A DNA stretch of 64,000 bases from Clostridiales bacterium GWF2_38_85 (GTDB lineage Bacteria > Bacillota > Clostridia > Oscillospirales > CAG-382): contig MGOY01000014.1 in assembly GCA_001797275.1 (NCBI GenBank), positions 248,001 through 312,000 of the forward strand, read 5' to 3'. The notes below the pieces were generated by a model that was not told the origin of the DNA, did no database searches, and was given only the letters and a program-made list of their open reading frames with translations. The position numbers and the translations under genes are program-made. Positions 7,931 through 15,976 of the stretch are shown in pieces (positions within the stretch are counted from its first letter, which is position 1; each line of letters begins with the position of its first letter).

Positions 7931-8356
7931 ATGGCAAAGAAAATAGTCGGTTATATCAAATTACAATTACCCGCAGGTAAAGCTACACCGCAACCCCCTG
8001 TTGGTCCTGCACTTGGTCAATATGGTGTTGCTATACCCATGTTTACAAAAGAATTCAACGAGCGTACAAAGAACGATATCGGACTTATCATCCCTGTCGT
8101 TATAACAGTATACGCTGACCGTTCCTTCTCGTTTATTACAAAAACTCCACCTGCAGCAGTTCTTATTAAAAAGGTCTGCGGTATTGAGAGCGGTTCTGCC
8201 GTTCCGAACAAGACAAAGGTCTCAACTCTTACAAAAGAGCAGTTAAGAAAAATTGCAGAAACAAAAATGCCTGACCTTAACGCCGCTTCAATAGAAGCTG
8301 CCGAGAGTATGATAGCCGGTACTGCTCGCAGTATGGGCGTTGTCGTGGCTGAGTAA
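7931..8356 (+). CDS. rplK: 50S ribosomal protein L11
   Basis: uL11, the stalk-base protein that binds 23S rRNA in the GTPase-associated centre. The 141-residue length is exactly the family norm. Signatures are the N-terminal [21 protein letters not shown]-type proline-rich segment and the C-terminal rRNA-binding domain with GTARSMGV. The ATG at 7931 is preceded by CGGAGG; an upstream GTG lies inside that site and is rejected. Followed 17 bp later by rplA. Confidence 0.97.
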   Translation: MAKKIVGYIKLQLPAGKATPQPPVGPALGQYGVAIPMFTKEFNERTKNDIGLIIPVVITVYADRSFSFITKTPPAAVLIKKVCGIESGSAVPNKTKVSTLTKEQLRKIAETKMPDLNAASIEAAESMIAGTARSMGVVVAE

Positions 8357-8373
8357 GGTAAGGAGGTATAATA

Positions 8374-9069
8374 ATGAAACGCGGAAAGAAATATCAGGAC
8401 AGCGTTAAAGCTGTTGAAAAAACAAAGCTCTATGATACAAAAGAAGCACTCGATGTACTCTGCTCACTTCCTAAAGCGAAGTTTGACGAGACTGTTGAAT
8501 GCCATATAAGACTCGGTGTTGACTCGCGTCACGCTGATCAGCAGGTCAGAGGTGCAGTAGTTCTTCCTCACGGAACCGGCAAGAAGGTTCGTACTCTTGT
8601 TTTTGCTAAGGGCGATAAAGCTAAAGCGGCAGAAGAAGCAGGAAGCGATTATGTTGGTGCTGAAGATCTCGTAGCAAAAATTCAGACTGAAAACTGGTTC
8701 GATTTCGATGTTGTTATCGCATCACCCGATATGATGGGTGTTATCGGTCGTCTCGGTAAGGTACTCGGTCCTAAAGGACTTATGCCAAACCCAAAAGCTG
8801 GTACGGTTACAACGGATGTTGCAAAAGCAGTCGTTGAAGCTAAAGCCGGTAAAATCGAATACAGACTTGATAAAACAAACATTATTCACTGCCCGGTTGG
8901 CAAGGTATCCTTTGGAAGCGAGAAGCTTTTTGAGAACCTTAGCACATTGCTTTCAGCAGTAATAAAAGCAAAACCGTCGGCAGCAAAGGGACAGTACATC
9001 AAGAGTTGCGTAATCGCATCTACGATGGGTCCCGGCGTCAAACTGAACTCAGCAAAACTTTCTGACTAA
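8374..9069 (+). CDS. rplA: 50S ribosomal protein L1
   Basis: uL1, the L1-stalk protein and, in many bacteria, translational repressor of its own operon. The 231-residue length is standard. The signature [20 protein letters not shown] is present near residues 122-141. AAGGAGG lies 7 nt before the ATG. Its stop is followed directly by a new promoter and the L10 leader, so rplJ-rplL can be expressed independently. Confidence 0.97.
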   Translation: MKRGKKYQDSVKAVEKTKLYDTKEALDVLCSLPKAKFDETVECHIRLGVDSRHADQQVRGAVVLPHGTGKKVRTLVFAKGDKAKAAEEAGSDYVGAEDLVAKIQTENWFDFDVVIASPDMMGVIGRLGKVLGPKGLMPNPKAGTVTTDVAKAVVEAKAGKIEYRLDKTNIIHCPVGKVSFGSEKLFENLSTLLSAVIKAKPSAAKGQYIKSCVIASTMGPGVKLNSAKLSD

Positions 9070-9087
9070 AAAATTATCGAAAAGCTA

Positions 9088-9116
9088 TTGACAAAAGTCA
9101 AACTTTAAGATAAAAT
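9088..9116 (+). promoter_or_regulatory. sigma-A promoter of rplJ-rplL
   Basis: TTGACA, a 17-bp spacer and TAAAAT lie just after the rplA stop. The -35 is embedded in AAAAGCTATTGACAAAAG, nearly the same 16-mer as at the rpmG promoter. Confidence 0.8.
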
Positions 9117-9167
9117 AATGAAGCACTATAAATATAAGTGCAAATCATGCAATACATGATAAAATAA

Positions 9168-9283
9168 TCCAAAGACAGTAGGTACATTAAGTATAAGGGA
9201 AACCGCCTACCGAGGATGAGCTTCAATACTGAAACAGTGTTATTATGCTCCTTCGTCGGTTTTCGCGGAGGAGCTTATTTTAT
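9168..9283 (+). ncRNA. ribosomal protein L10 leader
   Basis: The rplJ leader shows the L10-leader pattern: AAAGACAGTAGGTAC pairing with the later CCGCCTACCGAGGA strand, then a final GC-rich hairpin (9247-9274, GCTCCT/AGGAGC arms) followed by TTATTTTA, which resembles an attenuator. In this known cis-regulatory RNA, excess L10(L12)4 binds the leader and represses rplJ-rplL. Boundaries are approximate. Confidence 0.85.
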
Positions 9284-9312
9284 GTATACAATTGCACACT
9301 GGAGGTGTACAA

Positions 9313-9849
9313 ATGGCAAGCGCAACAGTATTATCACAAAAACAGCAAATAGTCGAAGAACTTGCCGGTAAACTCAAGAATTCAATTGCAGGTGTTTTAG
9401 TCGATTATCAGGGTATAACAGTTGAAGACGATACTGCTCTCAGAGCCGCGCTCCGTAAAGCAGGTGTTGATTATGCAGTTGTTAAGAACACCCTCTTATC
9501 AAAAGCTTGTGATATTGTCGGTTTACAAGACATGAAGTCTGTGTTGAACGGTATGACTGCAATGGCTTTTTCTGAAAATGACCCCGTTGCAGCAGCAAAA
9601 ATTCTTTCAGCATATGCTGAAAAACACGAGAACTACAAAGTTAAAATTGGCTTCGTTCAGGGTAATGTTATAAATTCTGCTGAAGTCGGTAAGCTCGCTA
9701 AGCTCCCAAGCAAGGAAGAACTGATTGCTAAAATTCTTGGCAGCATGAACGCGCCGATCGCCGGTCTTGTAACAGTACTGAACGGAAACATCAAAGGCCT
9801 GGTTGTTGCCTTAAATGCAATCAAAGAAAAACAAGAGGCAATTGCCTAA
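9313..9849 (+). CDS. rplJ: 50S ribosomal protein L10
   Basis: uL10, base of the L7/L12 stalk, 178 residues. It has the N-terminal rRNA-binding domain (VLVDYQGITVEDDTALRAALR, YAVVKNTLLSKA) and a C-terminal helix that binds L7/L12 dimers. I chose the ATG at 9313 because GGAGG lies 7 nt upstream; a start seven codons earlier overlaps that site. Preceded by its autoregulatory leader and followed 25 bp later by rplL. Confidence 0.96.
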   Translation: MASATVLSQKQQIVEELAGKLKNSIAGVLVDYQGITVEDDTALRAALRKAGVDYAVVKNTLLSKACDIVGLQDMKSVLNGMTAMAFSENDPVAAAKILSAYAEKHENYKVKIGFVQGNVINSAEVGKLAKLPSKEELIAKILGSMNAPIAGLVTVLNGNIKGLVVALNAIKEKQEAIA

Positions 9850-9874
9850 ACTTTATTAATGGAGGAAAATTAAA

Positions 9875-10255
9875 ATGGCTACAGAAAAAACACTTAAACT
9901 TATTGAGGATATTAAAACACTTACAGTTCTTGAGCTTTCAGAGCTTGTTAAAGAACTTGAGGAAGTATTCGGCGTATCCGCAGCAGCTCCTGTTGCAGTT
10001 GCAGCAGCTCCCACAGCCGCAGCAGCTCCTGTTGTTGAAGAGAAGACAGAATTTGATGTTATTCTTGCTTCATTCGGCGAGAAGAAGCTTGATGTTATCA
10101 AGGTTGTTCGCAGCATAACAGGCCTTGGACTTAAAGAAGCTAAAGAGCTTGTTGAAGCAGCTCCCAAAGCTATCAAAGAAGGCATCGCTAAAGACGAAGC
10201 TGAAGCAATTAAGAAGCAGCTTGTTGAAGTTGGCGCTACAGTGGAATTAAAGTAA
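9875..10255 (+). CDS. rplL: 50S ribosomal protein L7/L12
   Basis: bL12, the multicopy stalk protein that recruits translational GTPases. The 126-residue protein has an N-terminal dimerisation helix pair, an Ala/Pro/Val-rich hinge (about 35-53) and the conserved C-terminal domain ([33 protein letters not shown]). GGAGG precedes the ATG. It ends at a strong terminator; the usual downstream rpoB is absent here. Confidence 0.97.
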   Translation: MATEKTLKLIEDIKTLTVLELSELVKELEEVFGVSAAAPVAVAAAPTAAAAPVVEEKTEFDVILASFGEKKLDVIKVVRSITGLGLKEAKELVEAAPKAIKEGIAKDEAEAIKKQLVEVGATVELK

Positions 10256-10272
10256 TTTAATTTACAAAAATT

Positions 10273-10304
10273 AAGATGTCGGTTAAACCGGCATCTTTTT
10301 TTAT
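10273..10304 (+). terminator. rho-independent terminator of the rplJL operon
   Basis: A stem (AAGATGTCGGTT/AACCGGCATCTT with one G-U) is followed by TTTTTTT. It lies 18 bp past the rplL stop and ahead of the convergent spoVT gene. Confidence 0.85.
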
Positions 10305-10339
10305 ATTTAAAATCGCAATTCTCTGGTTAGGATTAAAAT

Positions 10340-10885
10340 TTAGAAATCTATCTGTTTTGATAAAAATTCAGCAGCTGTGTTTATAATTCTTATATCGCTG
10401 TCATCCGGCCGATCATTATCCTGCTTAGCTAATCCAATAATAGCACCTATTGCGCTACCTTCAGATAATATCGGAGAAATACATGATACGAATTTGCCGG
10501 TATTATCAACTGCTTCAAGTCCAGACATTGAATTATCGTTACCGTAAACGAAGCTTTCCTTGTTTTCAATCATCGTAATAATTCTGCTGCTTAATGGTTT
10601 CTCAACAAAATCCTTGCGTGAAACACCGACAGCAGATATTACACTATCCTTATCGCACACAAGAGTAGGTATTCCATTCACCTTATAAATAGATTCAGCA
10701 AACTCTGTTGCAAATTTGCCAAGCTCACCGACAGGTGAGTATTTTTTAAATACGACCTCTCCACCTTTTTCAGTATAAATTTCAAGCGGATCACCCTCGC
10801 GAATCCGGAGCGTCCTTCTTATTTCCTTTGGTATAACAACTCTGCCAAGATCATCTATTCTACGCACAATACCTGTTGCTTTCAT
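10340..10885 (-). CDS. spoVT: stage V sporulation protein T (SpoVT), AbrB-family regulator with GAF-like domain
   Basis: Sporulation-specific transition-state regulator of forespore genes. The 181-residue length and two-domain order match SpoVT: an N-terminal swapped-hairpin AbrB DNA-binding domain (MKATGIVRRIDDLGRVVIPKEIRR...) and a C-terminal GAF-like domain (about 55-180). AAGGAG lies about 11 nt before the ATG. It is convergent with rplL and separated from a second AbrB-like gene by repeat elements. In known spore formers spoVT is transcribed by sigma-G; I did not identify that promoter with confidence. Confidence 0.93.
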   Translation of the reverse strand: MKATGIVRRIDDLGRVVIPKEIRRTLRIREGDPLEIYTEKGGEVVFKKYSPVGELGKFATEFAESIYKVNGIPTLVCDKDSVISAVGVSRKDFVEKPLSSRIITMIENKESFVYGNDNSMSGLEAVDNTGKFVSCISPILSEGSAIGAIIGLAKQDNDRPDDSDIRIINTAAEFLSKQIDF

Positions 10886-10962
10886 AGTATATATAACTCC
10901 TTTAAATTTACAAAAGTTTGCTTTGTTATTATTTGCGAAATATGGAGTTTTATACTCATATA

Positions 10963-10991
10963 TTGAAAAGTCAAAAATGTTATGATATAAT
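10963..10991 (+). promoter_or_regulatory. consensus promoter reading into the R1 tandem repeats
   Basis: TTGAAA, a 17-bp spacer and TATAAT with an upstream TG (extended -10) fit sigma-A very well. The -10 is the first part of repeat R1 copy 1, while the -35 lies in unique sequence. Transcription would run through both R1 copies and away from spoVT. No coding region follows, so a noncoding transcript is possible. Confidence 0.6.
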
Positions 10992-11082
10992 AAATTATTG
11001 CTGACATACAGAAAATGCGAAGCATTTTCCTAGAAGCCAACCGCAAGAACGAGAAGACCTGATAAAGCCTGTATGTTGGCTT
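10981..11082 (+). repeat. R1 repeat, copy 1 (102 bp)
   Basis: First of two tandem units that begin with TATGATATAATAAATTATTG. It contains a perfect hairpin (GAAAATGC, loop GAA, GCATTTTC at 11011-11029) and a second inverted pair GCCAAC/GTTGGC. GTTGGC can alternatively pair with the upstream GCTGAC, so two folds compete. The unit ends where the next TATGATATAATA begins. A near copy is at 12894 and a degenerate one at about 39102-39212. Confidence 0.8.
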
Positions 11083-11183
11083 TATGATATAATAAATTAT
11101 TGCTGACATACAGAAAATGCGAAGCATTTTCCTATAAGCCAACCGCGAGAACGAAAAATACCAATAAACCTGTAGGTTGGCTT
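11083..11183 (+). repeat. R1 repeat, copy 2 (101 bp)
   Basis: Second tandem unit with the same order as copy 1: extended -10 sequence, GAAAATGC/GCATTTTC hairpin, GCCAAC/GTTGGC inverted pair. It is followed by a partial boundary (TATGAT) at 11184. The two units produce a spurious minus-strand reading frame with a repeated peptide, which is not a gene. Confidence 0.8.
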
Positions 11184-11197
11184 TATGATCTTATATG

Positions 11198-11257
11198 AAA
11201 CTAATAAATGAATTTCCAAAGCCATAAATAATAAAATCATAATTCATTTGTTAGTTT
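11198..11257. repeat. R3 inverted-repeat element, short copy
   Basis: A 60-bp element with 17-bp inverted ends (AAACTAATAAATGAATT and AATTCATTTGTTAGTTT, one mismatch). The termini match those of the longer element at 45727-45818. It lies next to the R1 tandem repeats in the spoVT/AbrB gap. Confidence 0.55.
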
Positions 11258-11348
11258 AGTATAAATTAGATTATCCGTCTTATAAATTATATTGGTAACA
11301 GACGAAAACAGTATAAGAGTTATAATACATTTAAATACAAATATAAAA

Positions 11349-11372
11349 TAAGAGAAGCTTCAGCTTCTCTTA
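11349..11372 (-). terminator. terminator of the AbrB/zinc-ribbon gene
   Basis: A near-perfect palindrome (TAAGAGAAGCT, loop TC, AGCTTCTCTTA) lies 16 bases past the stop codon on the minus strand and is followed by an ATTTTATAT stretch. Confidence 0.7.
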
Positions 11373-11387
11373 TTCTTAACCGTAGAT

Positions 11388-11639
11388 TTAGTTCACTTTA
11401 TCAGCTTTAATTTCTTGAATGCAGTCATCGCAAACAAATTTGCCCTTGTATATCATTGCTTTTTGAATATTTCCGCAAAATATACAAGATGCGTTGAATT
11501 TTCTTACTACGATTTTATCACCGTCACCGAAAATCTCAACCGGGTCTTTAATGCTTATGTTTAAAACATCACGCAGTTCCTTTGGAATAACAACTCTTCC
11601 GAGTTCATCCATCTTACGAACTATACCAAGCAATTTCAT
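11388..11639 (-). CDS. AbrB-family transcriptional regulator with C-terminal zinc-ribbon
   Basis: An 83-residue regulator. Residues 1-47 form an AbrB/SpoVT swapped-hairpin DNA-binding domain (KMDELGRVVIPKELRDVL). After it, CIFCGN at about 52-57 and CDDC at about 70-73 form a four-cysteine zinc-ribbon-like module. AAGGAG lies 8 nt before the ATG. It is the second AbrB-type gene within 1 kb, on the same strand as spoVT. AbrB members with such tails occur in clostridia; the target genes are unknown. Confidence 0.85.
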   Translation of the reverse strand: MKLLGIVRKMDELGRVVIPKELRDVLNISIKDPVEIFGDGDKIVVRKFNASCIFCGNIQKAMIYKGKFVCDDCIQEIKADKVN

Positions 11640-11740
11640 TTTTTTAACTCCTTCAATTTTTTATATAAGTTACATCAATAAAATATCATATTTTTCACAA
11701 AAAGTCAAGGCTTACAAGTAGTATAAATAAAAATATTTGT

Positions 11741-12856
11741 TTAAATTGAAATTTTTGAAGCTGATATACAAGAAATTTCTTTCAACCGTTTAAATGTGTA
11801 TTCGAAGAAATCAATATAGCTTTCACAGTAAATATTTCTGGCAGGTATATTGTTTTCAAAGGGTTCGCGGTTTCTTCTGCAACCGCCTTTGCAGAGAAAA
11901 AACCACCTACAGTTCTCGCATTTTTCATTGATATGCAGAGGATCATCTACAAATTTTGTGACAGTATCGGATTTTGTCATACGGATAAATGAATCATTTT
12001 TAACATCACCAATTTTCCATTTATCGAAAGCAAAAAAATCACAGGGATAGACGCTTCCATTTCCATCAATAACAAAATAATAGCTGCATTTTCCGCTCAT
12101 GCTGCAGTTTTCGGGAGCATTACCATTCAAAATCCTCACATAGTTATCGAAATTTCGGACACTGGTATATGAATTGTTTTTTATATCGTTGTAATATTCA
12201 TCAAAGGTTATTTTGAGAAACTCACCGTAATTTTTAGATTTCAGAGAAAAATCACATTCTGTTCCGTCAAGATCATCAAGACAGGGAATAAACTGAAGAT
12301 GCCTATATCTCTTCAATGCATGGTAAACGGCTTTTCCGTTCTGTGCGACTTTGTTTGTTACGACGCAGAGTATATTGTAATCAACCTTATATTTTTCAAG
12401 CAGTTTTATAGATTCAATAACTCTATTATATGTACCGTTTCCGGCAGCATCGGTACGGAAGCTGTTATGGATTTCTTCGGTTCCATCAAGTGATAAACCG
12501 ACAAGAAAATTATTGTCATGAAAGAATTCTATCCATTCTTCAGTAAGTATTATACTGTTTGTTTGTATTGAATTTTGAATTATTAAATTATTCCTATTGT
12601 ACAGCTTTTGTAAATAAATCAGCTTTTTATAAAAATCCAGTCCTGCCAGGGTGGGTTCGCCGCCTTGAAACATAAAAAAGCAATATCTGTCACTGTAAGC
12701 AAATGCTTTTCTGACAACTGTTTCGAGAGTGCCTTCGTCCATAATGTCATATTGTGGGTTTTGTCTATTTCCGACAACATCAGCATAAAAGCAATATTTG
12801 CAGCGCAGATTGCACAAACCTGAAACAGGTTTAATTAATAAAGTTATTGAATTCAT
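11741..12856 (-). CDS. anaerobic sulfatase-maturating enzyme (radical SAM)
   Basis: Radical-SAM enzyme that converts the active-site Cys or Ser of sulfatases into formylglycine without oxygen. The 371-residue length is typical of anSME. The radical-SAM cluster cysteines are C15, C19 and C22 (CNLRCKYC). A C-terminal SPASM/twitch region has cysteines in CSMSGKCSYYF, CENCRWFFLCKGGC and a final IYCESY for two auxiliary clusters. It is divergent from the sulfatase gene at 13069, whose CxPxR motif is the expected substrate. The ATG shown lacks a strong ribosome binding site. Confidence 0.9.
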   Translation of the reverse strand: MNSITLLIKPVSGLCNLRCKYCFYADVVGNRQNPQYDIMDEGTLETVVRKAFAYSDRYCFFMFQGGEPTLAGLDFYKKLIYLQKLYNRNNLIIQNSIQTNSIILTEEWIEFFHDNNFLVGLSLDGTEEIHNSFRTDAAGNGTYNRVIESIKLLEKYKVDYNILCVVTNKVAQNGKAVYHALKRYRHLQFIPCLDDLDGTECDFSLKSKNYGEFLKITFDEYYNDIKNNSYTSVRNFDNYVRILNGNAPENCSMSGKCSYYFVIDGNGSVYPCDFFAFDKWKIGDVKNDSFIRMTKSDTVTKFVDDPLHINEKCENCRWFFLCKGGCRRNREPFENNIPARNIYCESYIDFFEYTFKRLKEISCISASKISI

Positions 12857-12893
12857 GATTTTTCTTTCAATAATATTTAATTATAACGAATAC

Positions 12894-12994
12894 TATGATA
12901 TAATAAGTTTCAGCAGACCTACAGAAAATGCGAAGCATTTTCACAAATGCCAACTGAACAGACGAAAAGACACTATCAGACCTAATGTTGGCAT
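12894..12994 (+). repeat. R1 repeat, copy 3 (101 bp)
   Basis: It starts with TATGATATAATAA and is followed directly at 12995 by another TATGATATAATA. It carries the same GAAAATGC-GAA-GCATTTTC hairpin and the TGCCAAC/GTTGGCA inverted pair as copies 1 and 2. It fills much of the divergent gap between the maturase and sulfatase genes. Its right boundary could supply the sulfatase -10. Confidence 0.8.
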
Positions 12995-13068
12995 TATGAT
13001 ATAATATTATAACATTGCCAATCTGTAAAGTCAAATTAGATTGCGGTTAATAAAGAGGGTATAATAAA

Positions 13069-14649
13069 ATGAATAAAGATAAAAAACAGATAATATTCAT
13101 TATGACTGATACAACCAGATGGGATATGCTTGGTTGTTATGGTAACAAGGATATGATAACCCCAAACCTTGATAGACTTGCAAGTGAAGGCATTCGCTTT
13201 GACAACGCCTATACAGTACAGCCTGTCTGTGGTCCGGCGAGATCGGCTATATTTACAGGTATGTACCCTCATTCAAACGGAAGTTGGGCAAATGCGTTAC
13301 CGCTTTATGCAAACATAAGAACGGTCGGTCAACGGATGCGTGACAATGGTATTGAAGCAGCATATATAGGTAAGTGGCATCTTGACGGCTCGGATTATTT
13401 CGGTAACGGAATCTGTCCTAAAGGTTGGAATGCTGACTACTGGTACGATATGCGTACATATATATATGAAATGAAAATTGACGAACGATTTCGTTCAAGA
13501 CTAGCAAAAACAATGTATGAAAACGGTGGAATAAGTGAGGAATATACCTATGGTCATCGCTGTTCAGATAAAGCCATTAATTTTATAAAAAAGTTTAATG
13601 ATGAAAGCTATTTTCTGACTGTTTCATATGATGAACCGCACGGACCTTCACTTTGCCCTGAACCATATGCTTCTATGTACAAAGACTATGAGTTCCCGAA
13701 AGCACCGAATGTTTGGGATACACTTGAAGGTAAACCTGAATATCAGAAATTCTGGGCGGGTGACCGTGTCAACCATAACCGGGATGATGTTAAACTAAAA
13801 TTTCCAGCCACATTAGGATGCAATTCGTATGCGGATTATGAGATAGGCAGAGTTCTTGATATTGCACATGAATATGCACCCAATGCTTTGATTGTATTCA
13901 CCTCGGATCACGGTGACATGTTTGAATCACATTGCCTGTACAGTAAAGCATGTGCCGCTTATGATGAAATAACAAAAATACCGTTGATAATAAAGAGTAG
14001 TGAGAATGTAAGAAACACCGTATTCAGTTCTCCTATTTCGCATATTGACCTGACTCCGACATTCCTTGATTATATGAGAATCGTTGTTCCTTCACCTCTT
14101 CAGGGAAGCAGTATTTTGCCCATAATCAAAAATCCCGAATCTGAGCATCCGGAACATCCTGTTTTCATCGAATTCGGCAGATATGAGAATATCCATGATT
14201 GCATGGGTGGTATGCAGATGATGCGCTGCGTTTTTAACGGCAGGTATAAGCTCGCACTCCATCTGACAGATATAGATGAACTATATGATCATGAAACAGA
14301 TCCTTATGAAATGAAAAATTTAATTTTTGATGAGAGCTGTAAAGAGATACGAAACAGTCTGCATGATCAGATATTGGAAATGATGAACAGGACTTGCGAT
14401 CCGTTCAGAGGATATCAATGGGGAAGACGTAGTTGGAGACCAGATTACAAACCTACAACCGGTAACTTCTGGGACATGGACGGACTGTCGAGACAGATTA
14501 ACATTGAAGGTTACGAACCCGACCAGTTGGAATACTGGACTGCGCTTGAGGTAATGGAACCACACCAGGTGCCGAACCGCTATAACATGGAACGGATAAT
14601 CAAGATGATTGCAGACCAGAAAATAAGAGAAGAAAATAGAAACAAATAA
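13069..14649 (+). CDS. type I sulfatase (Cys-type), cytoplasmic
   Basis: Sulfate-ester hydrolase of the alkaline-phosphatase superfamily (S1 type), 526 residues. The formylglycine precursor motif is C54-G-P-A-R. Metal-binding residues are visible in IMTDTTRWD (Asp14) and FTSDHGDM, and the conserved GKWHLDG is present. There is no signal peptide, so it should act in the cytoplasm on imported sulfated sugars. GAGG lies before the ATG. The divergent maturase at 11741-12856 is its expected activator. The substrate is unknown; the last ~100 residues (WGRRSW... NRYNMERI) are a family-specific tail. Confidence 0.92.
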   Translation: MNKDKKQIIFIMTDTTRWDMLGCYGNKDMITPNLDRLASEGIRFDNAYTVQPVCGPARSAIFTGMYPHSNGSWANALPLYANIRTVGQRMRDNGIEAAYIGKWHLDGSDYFGNGICPKGWNADYWYDMRTYIYEMKIDERFRSRLAKTMYENGGISEEYTYGHRCSDKAINFIKKFNDESYFLTVSYDEPHGPSLCPEPYASMYKDYEFPKAPNVWDTLEGKPEYQKFWAGDRVNHNRDDVKLKFPATLGCNSYADYEIGRVLDIAHEYAPNALIVFTSDHGDMFESHCLYSKACAAYDEITKIPLIIKSSENVRNTVFSSPISHIDLTPTFLDYMRIVVPSPLQGSSILPIIKNPESEHPEHPVFIEFGRYENIHDCMGGMQMMRCVFNGRYKLALHLTDIDELYDHETDPYEMKNLIFDESCKEIRNSLHDQILEMMNRTCDPFRGYQWGRRSWRPDYKPTTGNFWDMDGLSRQINIEGYEPDQLEYWTALEVMEPHQVPNRYNMERIIKMIADQKIREENRNK

Positions 14650-14658
14650 TAATGAAAG

Positions 14659-14684
14659 AATCCCCGAAGGAAACTTCGGGGATT
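14659..14684. terminator. bidirectional terminator between sulfatase and metB-like genes
   Basis: An 11-bp stem (AATCCCCGAAG/CTTCGGGGATT, loop GAAA) lies between two convergent genes with AT-rich flanks on both sides. Confidence 0.8.
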
Positions 14685-14701
14685 AAATTTTAAATATTTA
14701 A

Positions 14702-15865
14702 TCAATCAAGTACGCTTGCGAGGTCGTTGATTATATCGTCCGCATCCTCAACACCGACAGACAGTCTGAGTAGCTTGTCAGTGATGCCGATTTTGTCGCG
14801 GATTGCTTTCGGGATCGAAGCATGAGTCTGTGTCATTGGGTATGTAATCAGAGATTCTGTTCCGCCGAGGCTTTCGGCAAACATAATCATTTTGCAACCA
14901 CAAAGCACCTTTTCAACCTTGGTTACATCCTTGAGTGTGAATGAAATCATACCGCCGAAGCCAGTGCTTTGACGCTTTGATACCTCATATGAGGGATGCT
15001 CCGGCAGACCGACAAAGTAAATTTTCTCAACATTCTTGTTCTGCTTAAGCCAGTTTGCAACCTTGATTGCATTTTCTTCGTGGCGTTTCATACGAAGTGC
15101 AAGTGTCTTAATACCCCGCAGTACAAGCCAGCTGTCAAGCGGTGAAAGTCCGCTGCCTTCGGTTTTTATAATAAGAGTCATTTTATCTGCCAGCTTTTTG
15201 GAGTTGACAACCAAAAGACCTGCCATTGTGTCGTGATGACCTGCAAGATATTTTGTACCGCTGTGGATAACAATATCAGCACCAAGCTCAATCGGTTTCT
15301 GGAAATAAGGGGTGAGGAAGGTGTTGTCAACTGCAAGCAATGCGCCGTGTTCCTTTGCTATCTTGCTTATTGCAGCTATATCTGCAACCTTCATCATAGG
15401 ATTTGTCGGTGTTTCAATGAAAATCATCTTTGTGTTAGGCTTAATGCCTGCCTTAACGCTTTCGAGATCACCAACATCAACATAGTCGAACTCAACCTTG
15501 TAACGCTTCCAAATCAACTCGATGAGCCTGTATGTTCCACCGTAAATGTCGTCCGACATCAGAACATGATCACCTGCAGACATAAGTGAGAAGGATGCAA
15601 GCACCGCAGCAAGACCGGTTGCGAAAGCAAAGCCAGCTTCACCGCCCTCAAGCAGTGCGATTGTATTCTCAAGCTCCGAGCGTGTCGGGTTTGAACAGCG
15701 AGTGTAGGAATATTCAATATCAGAGTTAAGTCCGGGGTTGAGATATGTAGAGGTCTGGTAAATAGGGAAGCTGACCGAGCCGGTATAGGGGTCGTGTCCC
15801 TGATATCCGTGAACAACCAGCGAGTCGAGGGAAAGTTCTTTTTTTATTTTGGTGTAGTCAAGCAT
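14702..15865 (-). CDS. Cys/Met-metabolism PLP enzyme (cystathionine gamma-synthase/lyase family)
   Basis: PLP-dependent trans-sulfuration enzyme of the MetB/MetC/MGL family, 387 residues. Visible signatures are YSYTRCSNPTR (phosphate/tetramer contact), FATGLAAVLA, the PLP-contact Asp in AVDNTFLTPY, and the PLP-lysine in SGTKYLAGH. The C-terminal SLGGTESLITYP matches the gamma-synthase/lyase group. Which reaction it catalyses (gamma-synthase, beta-lyase or gamma-lyase) cannot be decided by eye. AAAGGA lies about 13 nt before the ATG, slightly far. It is monocistronic. Confidence 0.9.
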   Translation of the reverse strand: MLDYTKIKKELSLDSLVVHGYQGHDPYTGSVSFPIYQTSTYLNPGLNSDIEYSYTRCSNPTRSELENTIALLEGGEAGFAFATGLAAVLASFSLMSAGDHVLMSDDIYGGTYRLIELIWKRYKVEFDYVDVGDLESVKAGIKPNTKMIFIETPTNPMMKVADIAAISKIAKEHGALLAVDNTFLTPYFQKPIELGADIVIHSGTKYLAGHHDTMAGLLVVNSKKLADKMTLIIKTEGSGLSPLDSWLVLRGIKTLALRMKRHEENAIKVANWLKQNKNVEKIYFVGLPEHPSYEVSKRQSTGFGGMISFTLKDVTKVEKVLCGCKMIMFAESLGGTESLITYPMTQTHASIPKAIRDKIGITDKLLRLSVGVEDADDIINDLASVLD

Positions 15866-15976
15866 TTTATATAATCAATCCTTTCAAATTTAAAGGCAAG
15901 TATTCAAAACTCAACATTAATATTATATTAGAAAATCAGAATAATGTCAACATAAATCATTGCGAAATATTTACCG

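Noticed and set aside
10882-11142. 86-codon minus-strand reading frame with a repeated peptide (RKMLRIFCMSAIIYYII)
   Set aside because: It is produced by reading through the two R1 tandem repeats. It has no ribosome binding site and its codons follow the repeat sequence, not coding bias.
10981-11183. CRISPR array
   Set aside because: Two tandem units are similar over their full length, so there are no unique spacers; there are no cas genes in the window.
15866-15976. S-box or T-box upstream of the metB-like gene
   Set aside because: The 111-bp gap is AT-rich and too short for either; no conserved motifs seen.
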